Assembly (NCBI RefSeq): GCF_947179515.1
Contig: NC_067477.1
Span: 132,482,465 to 132,546,464 of the forward strand
DNA: 64,000 bases
Direction: 5' to 3'
Source of the DNA: Apodemus sylvaticus
Lineage: Eukaryota; Chordata; Mammalia; Rodentia; Muridae
A program made the translations under genes and the position numbers. A model generated the notes under the pieces. It worked only from the letters and a program-made list of their open reading frames with translations. It had not been told where the DNA came from and made no database searches. Positions 11,701 to 20,935 of the stretch are shown in pieces (the first letter of the stretch is position 1; each line of letters starts with the position of its first letter).

Positions 11701-14700
11701 GGATTGACAGGATTAATATAGTAAAAATGGCCATCTTGCCAAAAGCAATATACAGATTCAATGCAATCCCCACCAAAATTCCAACTCAATTCTTCATAGA
11801 AGTTAGAAAGAGCAATTATCAAATTCATCTGTAATAACAAATATCCCAGGTTAGCTAAAACTATTCTCATCAATAAAAGAACTTCTTGGGGAATCAGCAT
11901 CCTGGACCTCAAGCAGTACTACAGAGCAATAGTGATTAAAACTGCATAGTATTGGTACAGTGACAGGTAGGTAGATGAATGGAACAGAAGTCAAGATGCA
12001 GAAATGAACCCACACATCTATGGTCACTTGATCTTTGACAAAGAAGCTAAAACCATCCAGTGGAAAAAAGACAGCAATTTCAACAAGTGGTGCTGGTTCA
12101 ACTGGATGTCGGCTTACAGAAGAATGTGAATCAATCCATTCTTATCTCCTTGTACAAAGCTCAAGTCCAAGTGGATCAAGGACCTCCACATAAAACCAGG
12201 CACACTGAAACTAATAGAAAAGAATTAGGGAAGAGCCTTGAGCACTTGGGCACAGGGGAAAATGTCCTGAACAGAATACCAATAGCTTATGATCAAGAAT
12301 TGACAAATGGGACCTCATAAAATTACTAAGTTTCTGTAAGGCAAGGGACACTGTCAATAGGACAAAAAGGCAACCAACAAATTGGGAAAAGATCTTTACT
12401 AACCCTACACCCGACAGAGGGCTAATATCCAATATATACAAAGAACTCAAGAAGTTAGACTCCAGAGAACCAAATAACCCTATTAAAAAATGGAGAACAG
12501 AGCTAAACAAAGAATTCTCAACTGAGGAATACCCAATGACTGAGAACCATCTAAAGAAATGTTCAGCATCCTTAGTCATGAGGGAAGTGTAAATCAAAAC
12601 AGCCCTAAGATTCCACCTCCCACCAGTCAGAATGGCTAAGATCAAAAACTCAGGAGAAAACAGGTGCTGGCAAGGATGTGGAGAAAGAGGAACACTCCTC
12701 CAGTGCTGGTGGAGTTGCAAGCTGGTACAACCATTCTGGAAATCAGTTTGGTGGTTCCTTGGAAAATTGGGCATTGTAGTACTGGAGGACTCAGCTATAC
12801 TACTCCTAGGCATATACCTAGAAGATTCTCCAACATGTAATAAAGACGCATGCTCGACTATGTTCATAGCAGCCTTATTTATAATAGCCAGAAGCTGGAA
12901 AGAATCCAAATGTCCCTAACAGAGGAATGGATACAGAAAATGTGGTATATTTACACAAAAGAATACTACTCAGCTATTAAAAAACAATGAATTCATGAAT
13001 TTTTTAGGCCAATGGATGCCTAGAAAATATCCTGAGTAAGGTAAACCAATCACAAAAGAACACACATGGTATGCACTGATTAGTGGATATTAGCTTAGAA
13101 GCTTGGAATACCCAAGATACAATTCACAGACCAAACGAAGCTCAAGCAGAGGATGGCCTTGTTAGTCATCAAAGGGGGGAGAGGTCCTTGGTCCTGAGAA
13201 GGCTGGATGCCCCAGTATAGAATGCCAGGACAGGGAAGAGGGCATGGATGGGTTGGTGAGTAGGGGGAGGGGAATGAGATAGGGTGTTTTTGGAGGGAAA
13301 ACCAGGAAAGGGGATAACATTTGAAATGTAAATTAAGAAAATATCTAATTAAAAATAAACAAATAAATAAATAGAGGAAAGGAATAAAAAAACAAGTAAA
13401 TAAGGGAGAAAAAAAGAAAAGAAATAAAACAGAAATTGAAACTCTTTTGCACACCAATGTTTAAGGCTCCATTACATAGCAACCGAAAAGTAGAAAAAGC
13501 CAAAACATCAGCAGATAAAGAGACAAAATGTGTCATATATACACAGTGAAGTAGTTGGCTATAAAAAGGAATAAAATTCTGCTACACATTACTGCATAAC
13601 TAGGTCTTCAAAATATCTCAAGTGAAGTCAGCCTGACCCAAAAGGACAAGCAGGCTGAGCATGACGGTATAAAGCATGACAGTATAGAACATGAAGGTAC
13701 AGACCATGATGGTACAGAGCAGAGCATGACGGTACAGAGCAGAGAATGATAAAACAGAGCATGAAGGTACAGAGCATGAAGGTACAGAGCATGACGGTAC
13801 AGTGCAGAGCATGACGGTACAGAGCATGACAGTATACACCTGTAATCCCAGGACTCAGGAGGCTAAAGCAAGAAAATCATGAATTCAGTGCCCACCTGAT
13901 ACAGTGAGACTATATCTTAATCACCCAAATGTATATAAATAATGAATATATATGTGCAAATGTATAATAAATACTCATAGATTTATGTGATTTCATTTAT
14001 ATGAAGTGTCAAAAACAGGCAAATTCAAAGAGACAGAAAGTAGGATGGAAGTTAGCGTCGTCTCAAGACAGTGAATTTGGGAGGGGCATACATTGACTAA
14101 GAAGCACCTGTAAAATAACCAAGTCAAAATGTCTAGGAACTGATTATTGAGTCTACTAAGGAAGAAGAGATCTAACTGAAATCCCAAATATTACGTAGAC
14201 AGTGGCTGACACCAAAGAACTAGACAACATAAAGCAACAGGAACAAGATAAAGTGCAGGGTTGGACTGAGGTCCATCAGATGATCCAAGACGTCTAAAAA
14301 GGAGACAAAGGAGCAGAAGACTTCAGGTTAAAGTGGGCATATAACTATTACCTCTACTCCACTGCAGAACTTCCCTAAACCAGTCAGGAGTCAGGGTTTC
14401 AAATACAAACAGCATAAACAGAAGCATAAGGAACAAGGTCATGTCACTCTTTTAGAAGATCCAAAGCATATGAGCGACTGGCAACAGACTTAACAGAAGC
14501 AAAGATGAAAACCAAGTCAGAGAATAAAACTGGAAGTAACCATGGTTTCAACTCCAAAAGGCTTAGAGACCATGGGCACTTTAGTGCTGGCTTCACGCGG
14601 AGAGCGAAAACAGAAAGAGCGAGCACTCTACACCAACCTCTAAGCCTGCACACAACCGAACCACCTGTGGAGAACGGAAGCAGTGCTTGTCAGTTCAAGT

Positions 14701-17700
14701 GCAGCCTGAGCTCTCTGGAAAGAAACAAACGTAACAATCCAGCAAGAGTCTGTCAGGAAAACAATACACACAGATAAAGCAGCTATGCCACAGTGCACAA
14801 AGGAGGTAAATGTGTGCACCCTGGCTATCAAAAGCCAAGGTCTCTCTCAGCTGGCTTTAAGCGTCACTCAGAAATTAGAACATTAAAGCAAAGAATGGGT
14901 GATGCTGCTGCCACAGATCTACTACTCAAGTATTACGAGCAGGACTTAAAGAACCCCAGGAACAGTCCACTAGACTAGACTGGAGACCTGCAGTCAGTCC
15001 CACCTGGGTGCACAGATCCGCATCCATTTCTACTGTTCTATTCCTGAAAAGGAGGGCGCCAAGGATCAGACTTCTGAGGAAAGTTTCTTGTCACACATAC
15101 AAGGCGTAAGCACAACAAATGGGGGGAGGAGAACAAAAGCAAAAACTCAGAAAAAACACAGACTATGTAAAGCTAAGAAAACTTAAAAAAAAAAAAAACT
15201 ATTATAATATTGTTAATGTCTTCAAAGAGATAAGAAATTTTACCCATAAAATATCACACAATCAAAGGTAGGAGACATGACTTTTCTCTTTCTCATTTAA
15301 TTGTAATAATAATGTGTTTGATCTTTAGAAATGAATTATCATTTGAACATGGCAGTACATACCTGTAAACCAGCACCTTAGAGGCTGTGGCTGGAAGATT
15401 ACAAGTTTGAGGCTAGCTTGGTTTACACAGTGAGATCTTGTCTCCAAAAAAAGATATTCTAAATATATTCTAAATTTTATAATATATTTAAAAATATATT
15501 CTAAATATATTCTAAAAAATATATTCTAGAAAAAATATATTCTAAATTTTACATAAATTTGTATGTCTAAATTTATATATAACTTTATATTATATATATT
15601 ACAAAAAATTTGAAATAATCAATCCAAATGTTGGAAACAGCATAGTCTGAGATCTTTTAGAACGTTTCCTTTGTACAGAAACAATTCCAAATGTGCACAC
15701 AGACACGTGCACAGCATGCAAACAAACAGCACTTACCTGTTTTCTTCCAGGGTTTCAATTAAACTCTTCTGCAGAAAATGAAGCACTGAAACAGAGAGAA
15801 CAATGACAACCAGAACTCCAGCCTGGAACATTTGAAACCATCTACCACAAATGATGTCATGGAGAAGCAGGAACTTCAGGAGCATGGCTACTTTAGTTAT
15901 GTGGAGTACTCTAAAATTGCCACGAAATTTAAAGGAGTCAGTTCTAAAGTGACTCAGAGAAACTGTCATCCCTCAGAGCAAAAGAAAAGATCAAGTCTTA
16001 CCATCTTCAAGCAGATTAGCAACACTTGCTCTACCTGCAGGTGGGAAAATAACAATGCTAAGGAATTTTTGCCAAATGAACAGTTAAAAACAGTAATGTA
16101 ATCACAGACATAACCCAGGAAAAGGCACTGAGGAAGTGCTGACTTACCCAGGTTAAAGTTCTCCATGCAGGAAGATATGTTATCGATTACTTTTCTATAA
16201 GAATATAACTCAGTAGTATTTAATTCTTCTTGAAGATGAAAAGTAAAACTGTGTGTGGCCTGAGTTACAAAAACCTCAGGTAGGCCATTGAGTGAGCTGC
16301 AAAAAGGAACCAAAGGATATAAAACCTTCCATCAGTGACTTACGTGTGGAGAGCGAGAACCATACAAATGTTAACTACTGAACCACACCTGCAAACTACA
16401 GCCACAAAATTATTACCTCACAGGTATGGTGGCCTCACATGGTTATTGTGACCTCACATAGTTATTGTGACTTCACAGTTATTACAACCTCACACAGCTA
16501 TTATGACCTCACACAGCTGGCATGAGCTCATAGTTATTATGACCTGCAGTTATGACCTCAGTAATTATGACCACACATAGTTACTATGACCTCACAGTTT
16601 TTATGACCTCGCAGAGTTATTATGACCTCATATTTATTACGACCTCAACCACCACCAGTGAAATTCCATGGTCTACCACTTCTCATCTGACTCTCTGGCT
16701 CCACTTTGCTATTTCTGATCCCCAGGTGGTTCTCAAAGGAGTAGCAGTAGCCAGAGCAACAGTACTAAAGCAACATGTACTCACTGTTAGAGTGGCTTTA
16801 CCACATGGTGCTGGCTTTTCTAATTTCCCCGTAGAATGTAAAATTCAAAAAGAAAACTCGAACCTGTTTTCTTCATTTAACCCCAGTTTCTAGGAATGTG
16901 CTTTTAAAGCACAGTTAAGTGCTCAGCAAGAATTTTAATATAAAAACTAAACTGATGACAAATTCAATCCAATAAATCAAAACAAAGAAGCATTTTGTTT
17001 TTAAAAAGTTCACTGCTTTTCCAGAAGAAATAAATCTAAAAACTGAAATATCCTGAAGAAAGAAAACTCAGTAGGAAGGTAACTCATTCTATAATTGAGT
17101 CATGTTATCAAATAGTTCACAAAAGACTGGGATTGGTTCAAAACAAAAACACAAGTCTAAAATAGTCAAACCCACGTTATATAAAATACATAATGGCAAC
17201 ACATATTCTAAATATGAAGGGAACTACATGAGCCAGAGTTCTGGGATATAGAGGCCCTACTTGAAACAGAAAACTAAACTGGATCCCGACCTTAACTAAT
17301 ACTAAAAACAAATTCTATATGGATTTTAAAACTGAGCAAAAGAAATAAGACAAGCAAACAATATAGAATTACAAGAAGCTTAAGTATGCAAGAAGTAAAG
17401 TTTAGAAATCGACGTAATGAGAAGTATCAGTAGAGTCTTTATTTCTATAAAGACAATATATCATGCACAAGGTGGAAAAATAAGAGAATGCTATTGGCCC
17501 AATGAAAATATATATAATAATTTAAAAGATAATCAAACTCCACATCTTGTAAGATGTGCAACCCAACCATGAGTTGGGGATGGGGTTCCGTGGGAGAGAG
17601 CCTAACATACAGGATCTCCACAGGAAAAAACCTAGTACCAAGAAAAGATCAACACTAATAATCTGGGGAAAGTAAATGATAACAAAATAACATTTTTCAT

Positions 17701-20676
17701 CTTCAGATTTTAAAAATATAAAGACACAAAGAAATAAGCCGTGTCACCCCCAGATGTGGGCGTATAAGTAAACAGAGTAGGAGAGATACAGTCGGCAACA
17801 TCCATAAAACAAGCCTTAGGGCCTAGAAATCCCACTGTAGGAATACTGACAAATGACTACACAAGCTTTGGGCATGATAAAGAATATTACTATAATTGCA
17901 GAATAATAAAGTCTAACATCAGATATTCATCAATGGCAAGGACATTAAATAAATCAAGTAAGATGTATAATGATACACATTTTGATATAGTCATAAGGTG
18001 GACTATGTGCACAGACATAAATGCAAGCAAAACACTCACGCACAAAATAAAAATAGGTGAACATCTATATCATGGATCTAATCCTGTACTATCTGTGTTA
18101 GAATATATGGGAACAGAGAAAAGGAGCAAAATGATATACTTAAATATCCACATGAAAGAACTGACCCAGAAGCCAAGGAACTGTGGTCCACTGAATAAAT
18201 GCCATTTTTTAAAAAAAATCCTATAACCTAAGGTTTTTGCAGTCTAAAGCCCCCCAGACAGACACATAGACAGACAGTATAGATGAAACATGTAGCAATA
18301 TACTTTGGCTTAATTTTACATTGTATGAACTTTCCTTGCTTTTTCTTTTCCTTTTAAGTACTGAGAATGTAACCCAAGGCCTTCTACCTCCTAGGTAGGT
18401 AAGCACACTACCATCAAGTGTGTCTTCAGTCCCTGACTATTTTTTGTACCATTCAACTTATCTCCCTTCTTTTCTTTACCTTGCCAAAACTTTCTTCAAG
18501 GGGTTCTTCAGAGTCAAGGAAAAATAAATGCCTGCTAAAATATCCAAACAACTTTGAATACTGGGATCGCACACACCATTTTTATCGACTTTCTCCAGGA
18601 GAGGTACAATCTATAATTGTTAAAAAAAAAAAAAAAAAGTAATTTTTTTATAATGTCAAATGCATCAAACTTACATGATTACAAATATTCTTTTAATTCA
18701 TTTTTCTTTTCTTTGAAGGGAAGAGGAATAATGACCCTGAACTTTTGATCCTCCTACTTCTACATCTGAGAGTTGAGACTACAGGTCTGTCTCACTATGT
18801 CTGATTTATGTGGTGCTAGGGATCAAACTCGGGCCTTATCCATGCAAATACCCTACTAACTAGGCTACATACCCACCCTGATTCCAAGAGTTATAAACCT
18901 TTAACACAAACATGTCCATTTTCACTTCCTAAACCACTTCCACTCAGAGTCAGGTGCCTAATGGATGGCCATACAGAAAATCTACAGCAATCTTTACAAG
19001 AGAGTAATATATTTAACTGGTTTCAATATAGGTATGCATGTGTGGAAAATCTAAACGCTGAAAAGCAAATAAGAACAACTGATATTTAAAATTAACTTTC
19101 AAATGTGCCACTAAAAAGCTTTAAAAATTCAAAATTAATATAAATATTTAAAAAATATCTTCACAAAAATTGCACACAGTTGTCTCCTATTTATAGACCT
19201 GATGTCAGTAGAAGCTTAGCTACTGTTTCTATTGCTGCTCGGAATAAAAGGACTTTATATAATGAACAGGAAAAGAAAAACTATCATTTCGTGACAAATT
19301 AGCATTAAGCAACTACAACCAAAACTGTCAGTTAATCTTTAAAATCTATACTAGCATAATAATATTCGAAACACACCCATGAACAGAAGCCTTGGCTTTA
19401 CCTGTTTAACAGAGTGGATTTGTGCCACTGCATCTGTGAGCTGTACACAGTATAACAGCAAAGAAGCTAGATTTTCCCCGTCCTCATCAGCAAATGCTAA
19501 GGAACACAAAAATGCCAATGAGGTAACTACATACAGATTAATAAGTACTTTTCTTACACATTCTGCAAAACTGAGAAGAAACCGGAGCAGTGAGATGGGT
19601 GAGGAAGTTAGGCACTTGCCACCAAGCCTGATCATGAGTTTCATACACATACACACACTCCCAGAAGCCAAACAGCAGAGCAGAGAGCCAACTCTCAAAA
19701 GCTGTCCTCTGACTTCTTCTCCTGTGTGAGGGCAAGCACGTGCCCACCTAGACACATACAATCCTACTTTGCATTCTACTGCTGTGAAATACCATCACCA
19801 CAAGAAGACTGAGAAGGGCTGGGTTTATTTTATCTCACCAGTCCCAAGTCACAGTCCTTCACTAAGGGAAGTCAGGGCAGACACTCAGGCAGGGATCTGG
19901 AAGCAGGACCCAAAGCAGACCAGGGACTCAACACTGCTCACTGGTTGCTCCATATGGGTTACTCAGTTTGCTCTTATTATACAATGCTGATGCACCTGTT
20001 TACGATGGCACTGCCTACAATGACCTGTGCCCTCTCACATCATTAATCTAGAAAATTCCTTCCTACCACACATACACACACAGACTTGCCCACAAACCAA
20101 CTGATGGAGGTATTATCTCAATTGAGGTTCCTTCTTCCCAAATGACTCTAACTCCTGTCAAACTGATAAAAAAAAAAAAAACAAAAAAAAAAACCAGCAC
20201 ACATACATAAACAATAATAGAATAAAAACAGATCTAGGGCCCATGATGCTGAAAGCACTTGTTGCAGAGTCCTAGGTTCAGTTCCCACATGGCAGCTCAC
20301 TGCATCCCATAACTACAGCTCCTGAGTACTAGATGCCCTCTCATGATCTCTGTGAGCTTCAGGGGTGCAAATACAGGGTGTATCTAGAAACATAATCTAA
20401 AAAAATAAATAAAATAAAGATAGATAGAAACCAAAATAGCAAGTAGAACTCAGCCTAAAGACAAAAAATATTCAACAAAACTAGTTTTTATCCAAAACAA
20501 GATACAAATACTATATTCGATAGGTTCCAGAGATTCAAACACTCTGCTTGCAAACCTGCTAAATTGTTCATTGGACAAATGAAATTTAAAAATCACATAC
20601 ATCTCAAAGTTTCCAGGTCCTGATGACAGACGGTCAGTGCAGCAACCTGCATTTCTCTTTTCTTCTTCACACCCAT
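2481..20676 (-). CDS. Thada: Thada, N-terminal coding part (exons 2-10, spliced)
   Basis: Nine minus-strand exons encode residues 1-345 of THADA: 20601-20676, 19402-19496, 18480-18610, 16148-16296, 16002-16034, 15737-15785, 7498-7685, 3764-3858 and 2481-2701. Coding lengths of 76, 95, 131, 149, 33, 49, 188, 95 and 221 nt sum to 1037 nt with no frame break, and every intron is GT-AG. The protein opens with MGVKKKREMQVAA and contains stretches such as CLDILAGIY, NISSCMENFNLG and LLSIFTKFL that I recognise as THADA. The family protein is about 1,950 residues, so this is roughly the first sixth. Its conserved DUF2428 block lies beyond the left edge. Family knowledge: THADA is an armadillo/HEAT-like partner of FTSJ1 (yeast Trm732-Trm7) in 2'-O-methylation of tRNA position 32. 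It has also been reported to bind SERCA and affect thermogenesis, and it is a translocation target in thyroid adenoma. No signal peptide or membrane segment is seen in this part. Confidence 0.96.
3470..3700 (+). repeat. B3-type SINE with CA-rich tail
   Basis: The head AAAATGGCTTAGTGAGTAGA, the B box CCTAAGTTTGATCCC and the phrase CAGGACCCACATGGAAG are B2/B3-family features. The tail contains ACACACTGACACACATG runs. The rest of the 2702-3763 intron shows only a short CACACTGA microsatellite near 3,225-3,250. Confidence 0.8.
3764..3858 (-). CDS. Thada: Thada exon 9
   Basis: This 95-nt exon has acceptor CACCGTAG and donor GTGAGTGC. It encodes DDLLQTIQSTSGLAVVLF and FIKTMFRPSEKLPGL, ending on a codon boundary. 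The acceptor tract on the minus strand is C-rich (CTCTACCCTCCCCC). Confidence 0.95.
3905..4064 (+). repeat. MIR element followed by poly(A)
   Basis: TGGTGTGGTAGAAAGAGTAG, GATTTTGGATCAGGCAG and TTACTTAACCTCCCAGA follow the MIR core-SINE consensus. MIRs predate placental radiation. An uninterrupted A run at 4038-4064 follows and is likely a later addition. Positions 4,065-4,955 hold no recognisable feature. Confidence 0.75.
4957..5185 (+). repeat. B3-type SINE
   Basis: Head GGAGAATTGACTTAGCAG, B box CCAGGTTCATTTCCCAG and mid-part GGATCTGCTGCCC with TCTGACCTCTACAGG are diagnostic of B3. An ACACAATACACAT tail follows. Confidence 0.8.
5308..5515 (+). repeat. B3-type SINE
   Basis: GGGGAGATGGCTCAGCGG opens the element, and TCTCTGGCCTCCTCAGG with a CACATGCACTCATAT tail closes it. 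It lies about 120 bp from the preceding copy in the same orientation. Confidence 0.78.
5703..5771 (+). repeat. (TG)n microsatellite with a G tract
   Basis: About 20 TG units are interrupted by GGGGGGGGGAGGG near 5,716-5,727. The array is the expanded tail of the minus-strand B3 that follows. Confidence 0.9.
5772..6173 (-). repeat. Two B3/B2-type SINEs in tandem, minus strand
   Basis: The first (about 5,772-5,930) ends with a degraded head. The second (about 5,965-6,173) ends in an intact GGCTGGAGAGATGGCTCAG-type head read on the minus strand. After it, 6,174-6,950 holds a TTG/TTTG-rich stretch and otherwise nothing recognised. Confidence 0.8.
6960..7020. repeat. AT-only imperfect palindrome
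   Basis: A run built from ATTAATTA and TTTATTAAT blocks reads nearly the same on both strands over about 45 bp. It could form a cruciform. No protein site is claimed. Confidence 0.6.
7498..7685 (-). CDS. Thada: Thada exon 8
   Basis: This 188-nt exon has acceptor CTTTGTAG and donor G|GTGAGTG. It encodes KFAGNRIVQAQLMNDLLVG, then a helical stretch with SPIWQRMCGLLSIFTKFLND. It enters in phase 2 and leaves in phase 1. It is the best-conserved exon in the window by eye. Confidence 0.95.
7686..8693. other. Intron sequence without recognised features
   Basis: Between Thada exon 8 and the L1 I see no SINE, LTR or exon. The base composition is ordinary, with C/T-rich patches on the plus strand. Confidence 0.5.
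8705..9243 (+). pseudogene. L1 ORF1 C-terminal remnant
   Basis: Only the C-terminal half of ORF1p, the RNA-binding RRM and C-terminal domain, is represented. The last 73 codons are open (9022-9243, including MKARRAWADVIQILREH). Upstream the frame is broken by small deletions, for example one near 8,735 relative to the L1 at 29.5 kb. Confidence 0.85.
9340..13090 (+). pseudogene. L1 ORF2 pseudogene (endonuclease-RT)
   Basis: The endonuclease start ISLNINGLN-type motif is recognisable at about 9,350. The RT catalytic FADD is kept at about 11,385, followed by an in-frame stop two residues later. The cysteine-rich tail CWQGCGERGTLLQCWWSC is at about 12,665. The longest open pieces are about 100 codons, so stops and frameshifts are frequent throughout. 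This copy is clearly older than the one at 28-34 kb. Confidence 0.88.
13657..13836 (+). repeat. 15-bp minisatellite grown from a B1 5' end
   Basis: About eleven variant copies of GAGCATGACGGTACA run head to tail, some with an extra GAGCA. They are preceded by GGCT and followed directly by CACCTGTAATCCCAGG, so the unit corresponds to the B1 phrase GGGCATGGTGGTACA. Confidence 0.9.
13837..13925 (+). repeat. B1 remainder after the minisatellite
   Basis: CACCTGTAATCCCAGGACTC, GGAGGCTAAAGCAAGA and GTGAGACTATATCTTAA are ordinary B1/proto-B1 landmarks. Confidence 0.75.
15345..15605 (+). repeat. B1-related SINE followed by an AT-rich array
   Basis: The SINE (15,345-15,450) reads GGCAGTACATACCTGTAAAC to GATCTTGTCTCC. 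From 15,455 the sequence is ATATTCTAAAT-type degenerate repeats with several TATATT blocks, about 130 bp before the exon 7 donor. Confidence 0.7.
15737..15785 (-). CDS. Thada: Thada exon 7
   Basis: This 49-nt exon has acceptor TGTTTCAG and donor GTAAGT. It encodes VLHFLQKSLIETLEENR with the last codon split. The intron that follows toward exon 8 is about 8 kb, the largest complete one here, because it has taken in a 4.7-kb L1. Confidence 0.94.
16002..16034 (-). CDS. Thada: Thada exon 6, a 33-nt micro-exon
   Basis: This short exon sits between acceptor CCTGCAG and donor GTAAGA. It has phase 1 on both sides and adds exactly 11 residues' worth of sequence, RASVANLLED with shared codons. Without it, exon 5 would still join exon 7 in frame. 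It is supported by the match to THADA and by both splice sites. It is too short to stand out as an open reading frame. Confidence 0.92.
16148..16296 (-). CDS. Thada: Thada exon 5
   Basis: This 149-nt exon has acceptor TTTTTGCAG and a strong donor, G|GTAAGTC. It completes the serine codon begun in exon 4 and reads through LNGLPE, EELNTTELYSYRKVIDN and ISSCMENFNLG, ending one base into a glycine codon. The sequence is strongly THADA-like. Confidence 0.95.
16405..16660 (+). repeat. Intronic minisatellite built on TTATTATGACCTCACA
   Basis: A roughly 17-24-bp unit is repeated about a dozen times just upstream of Thada exon 5. Seven copies keep an exact TGACCT and others vary it (TGACTT, CAACCT, TGACCA, CGACCT). 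Confidence 0.85.
17190..18150 (+). mobile_element. Ancient L1-like relic
   Basis: AACTGGATCCCGACCTTA, ATGGATTTTAAAACTGAG and TTCATCAATGGCAAGGACATTAAATAAA resemble ORF2 3' parts of old mammalian L1 (or HAL1) elements. It is very diverged and has no usable frame. Between 16,661 and 17,190 nothing is recognised. Confidence 0.5.
18345..18440 (-). repeat. ID-type SINE fragment
   Basis: Minus-strand reading gives a tRNA-Ala-like ID head: the plus strand shows GAATGTAACCCAAGGCCTT, then GTAAGCACACTACCA. It lies 40 bp below the Thada exon 4 donor. Confidence 0.6.
18480..18610 (-). CDS. Thada: Thada exon 4
   Basis: This 131-nt exon has no stop in frame and encodes IVPLLEKVDKNG followed by CLDILAGIYFSLTLKNPLKK, ending with two bases of a serine codon. 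The donor is GTAAAG. The acceptor is preceded by an unusually long uninterrupted T run on the transcribed strand (18,621-18,638 as A on the plus strand), ending AATTATAG. A degenerate ID-type SINE ends only about 40 bp downstream of the donor. Confidence 0.95.
18690..18885 (-). repeat. B4 (B1-ID composite) SINE
   Basis: On the plus strand, GATCCTCCTACTTCTAC and CTACAGGTCTGTCTCACTATG give the B1 part, then GTGGTGCTAGGGATCAAAC and CTACTAACTAGGCTACATACCC give the ID part. This is the fixed order of a reversed B4. Positions 18,886-19,401 are unremarkable. Confidence 0.75.
19402..19496 (-). CDS. Thada: Thada exon 3
   Basis: This 95-nt exon has acceptor CCTTAG at its upper edge and donor GTAAAG at its lower edge. 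With the single base carried from exon 2 it encodes 32 residues, including ENLASLLLYCVQLTD, and ends on a codon boundary after KQ. The stretch matches the leucine-rich N-terminal helical region of THADA. Confidence 0.95.
19590..19760 (+). repeat. Diverged B3-type SINE
   Basis: GAGATGGGTGAGGAAGTTAG resembles the tRNA-like head, and GCTGTCCTCTGACTTCTTCT is the B3 mid-part. A truncated CA tail follows. Confidence 0.55.
19765..20195 (-). repeat. MaLR-type rodent LTR repeat
   Basis: TTCTACTGCTGTGAAATACC, GGAAGTCAGGGCAGACACTC, TTGCTCCATATGGGTTACTC and TCAATTGAGGTTCC with CTGTCAAACTGAT are the landmarks of a very common murine LTR-like repeat (class III MaLR, my best assignment). A relative is at 38,818-39,200 in the other orientation. 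An A/CA-rich tract closes it at 20,168-20,195. Confidence 0.65.
20225..20440 (+). repeat. B3-type SINE
   Basis: Mid-element phrases GGTTCAGTTCCCACATGGCAG and AGATGCCCTCTCATGATCTC and the tail AAAAAATAAATAAAATAAAG are clear. Confidence 0.75.
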
Positions 20677-20700
20677 CTTAAACAGGATGAACAGCAGTCT
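20601..20700 (-). CDS. Thada: Thada exon 2, contains the start codon
   Basis: The acceptor is a pyrimidine-rich tract ending TTACAG before position 20700, and the donor is GTATGT from 20600 downward. The first 24 nt are untranslated. The ATG is at 20676-20674 in the context AAGATGG, with A at -3 and G at +4. The exon gives 25 codons plus one base. It begins MGVKKK, matching the lysine-rich THADA start, which is why I choose this ATG. Because the exon begins with untranslated sequence, at least one non-coding exon must lie upstream. Confidence 0.95.
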
Positions 20701-20794
20701 CTGTAAGAAAGGAGAACTTAAGGCAGTGATCCAGCAGAGGGTTTCTCCTGCAACTCAGTGTCATCTGGGCCCTCGTGACTCTTATTGAGAACAG

Positions 20795-20935
20795 TGTGCT
20801 GTGTACTTAGGGTGCTTAGAGCCTCCCCAGCCTGCATGCCATTAGATACCAGGTCATCGTACTACAAGTTAAGATGACCAATAGATGTCTCCCAACAACG
20901 CCACTACGAGAATGCACAACAACTCCAGGCTGTGT
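20795..20935 (-). repeat. MER5A-like hAT DNA transposon remnant
   Basis: CCAGCCTGCATGCCATTAGATACCAG and CCAATAGATGTCTCCCAA parallel the reverse strand of the MER5A consensus. This is an ancestral mammalian non-autonomous element. Confidence 0.6.

Larger units (their letters stand above)
8704..13434 (+). mobile_element. Degenerate L1, 5'-truncated in ORF1, inside Thada intron
   Basis: The element starts within ORF1 and runs through ORF2 and a short 3' UTR into a ragged A-rich tail (13,330-13,434). The direct repeat ATTGAAACTC at 8694-8703 and 13435-13444 is the likely target-site duplication. It is antisense to Thada, the orientation best tolerated in introns. It had landed in a much older L1 relic that continues at 13,445. 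Confidence 0.9.
13445..14110 (+). mobile_element. Ancient L1 3' fragment, interrupted by a B1/minisatellite
   Basis: The phrases GGCTATAAAAAGGAATAAAATTCTG (as separated blocks), ACCCAAAAGGACAAG and, after the interruption, ATTTATATGAAGTGTC and GAGACAGAAAGTAGGATGG follow the ORF2-end/3' UTR consensus of old mammalian L1s. The B1-derived block at 13,651-13,925 splits it. Positions 14,111-15,340 hold nothing I recognise. Confidence 0.7.

Noticed and set aside
12211..12909. 232-codon minus-strand open frame
   Set aside because: Antisense of L1 ORF2. Such shadow frames recur at 1 kb and at 33 kb in the other L1 copies.
13657..13836. CRISPR-like or satellite DNA
   Set aside because: Fifteen-bp units without spacers, and the flanks show it is an expanded B1 head.
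16405..16660. CRISPR-like spaced direct repeats
   Set aside because: Unit and spacing drift continuously, there are no unique spacers of constant size, and the genome is a mammal. It is a minisatellite.
19351..19761. 136-codon minus frame as a separate gene
   Set aside because: It is Thada exon 3 read through both splice sites. Only 19402-19496 is coding.
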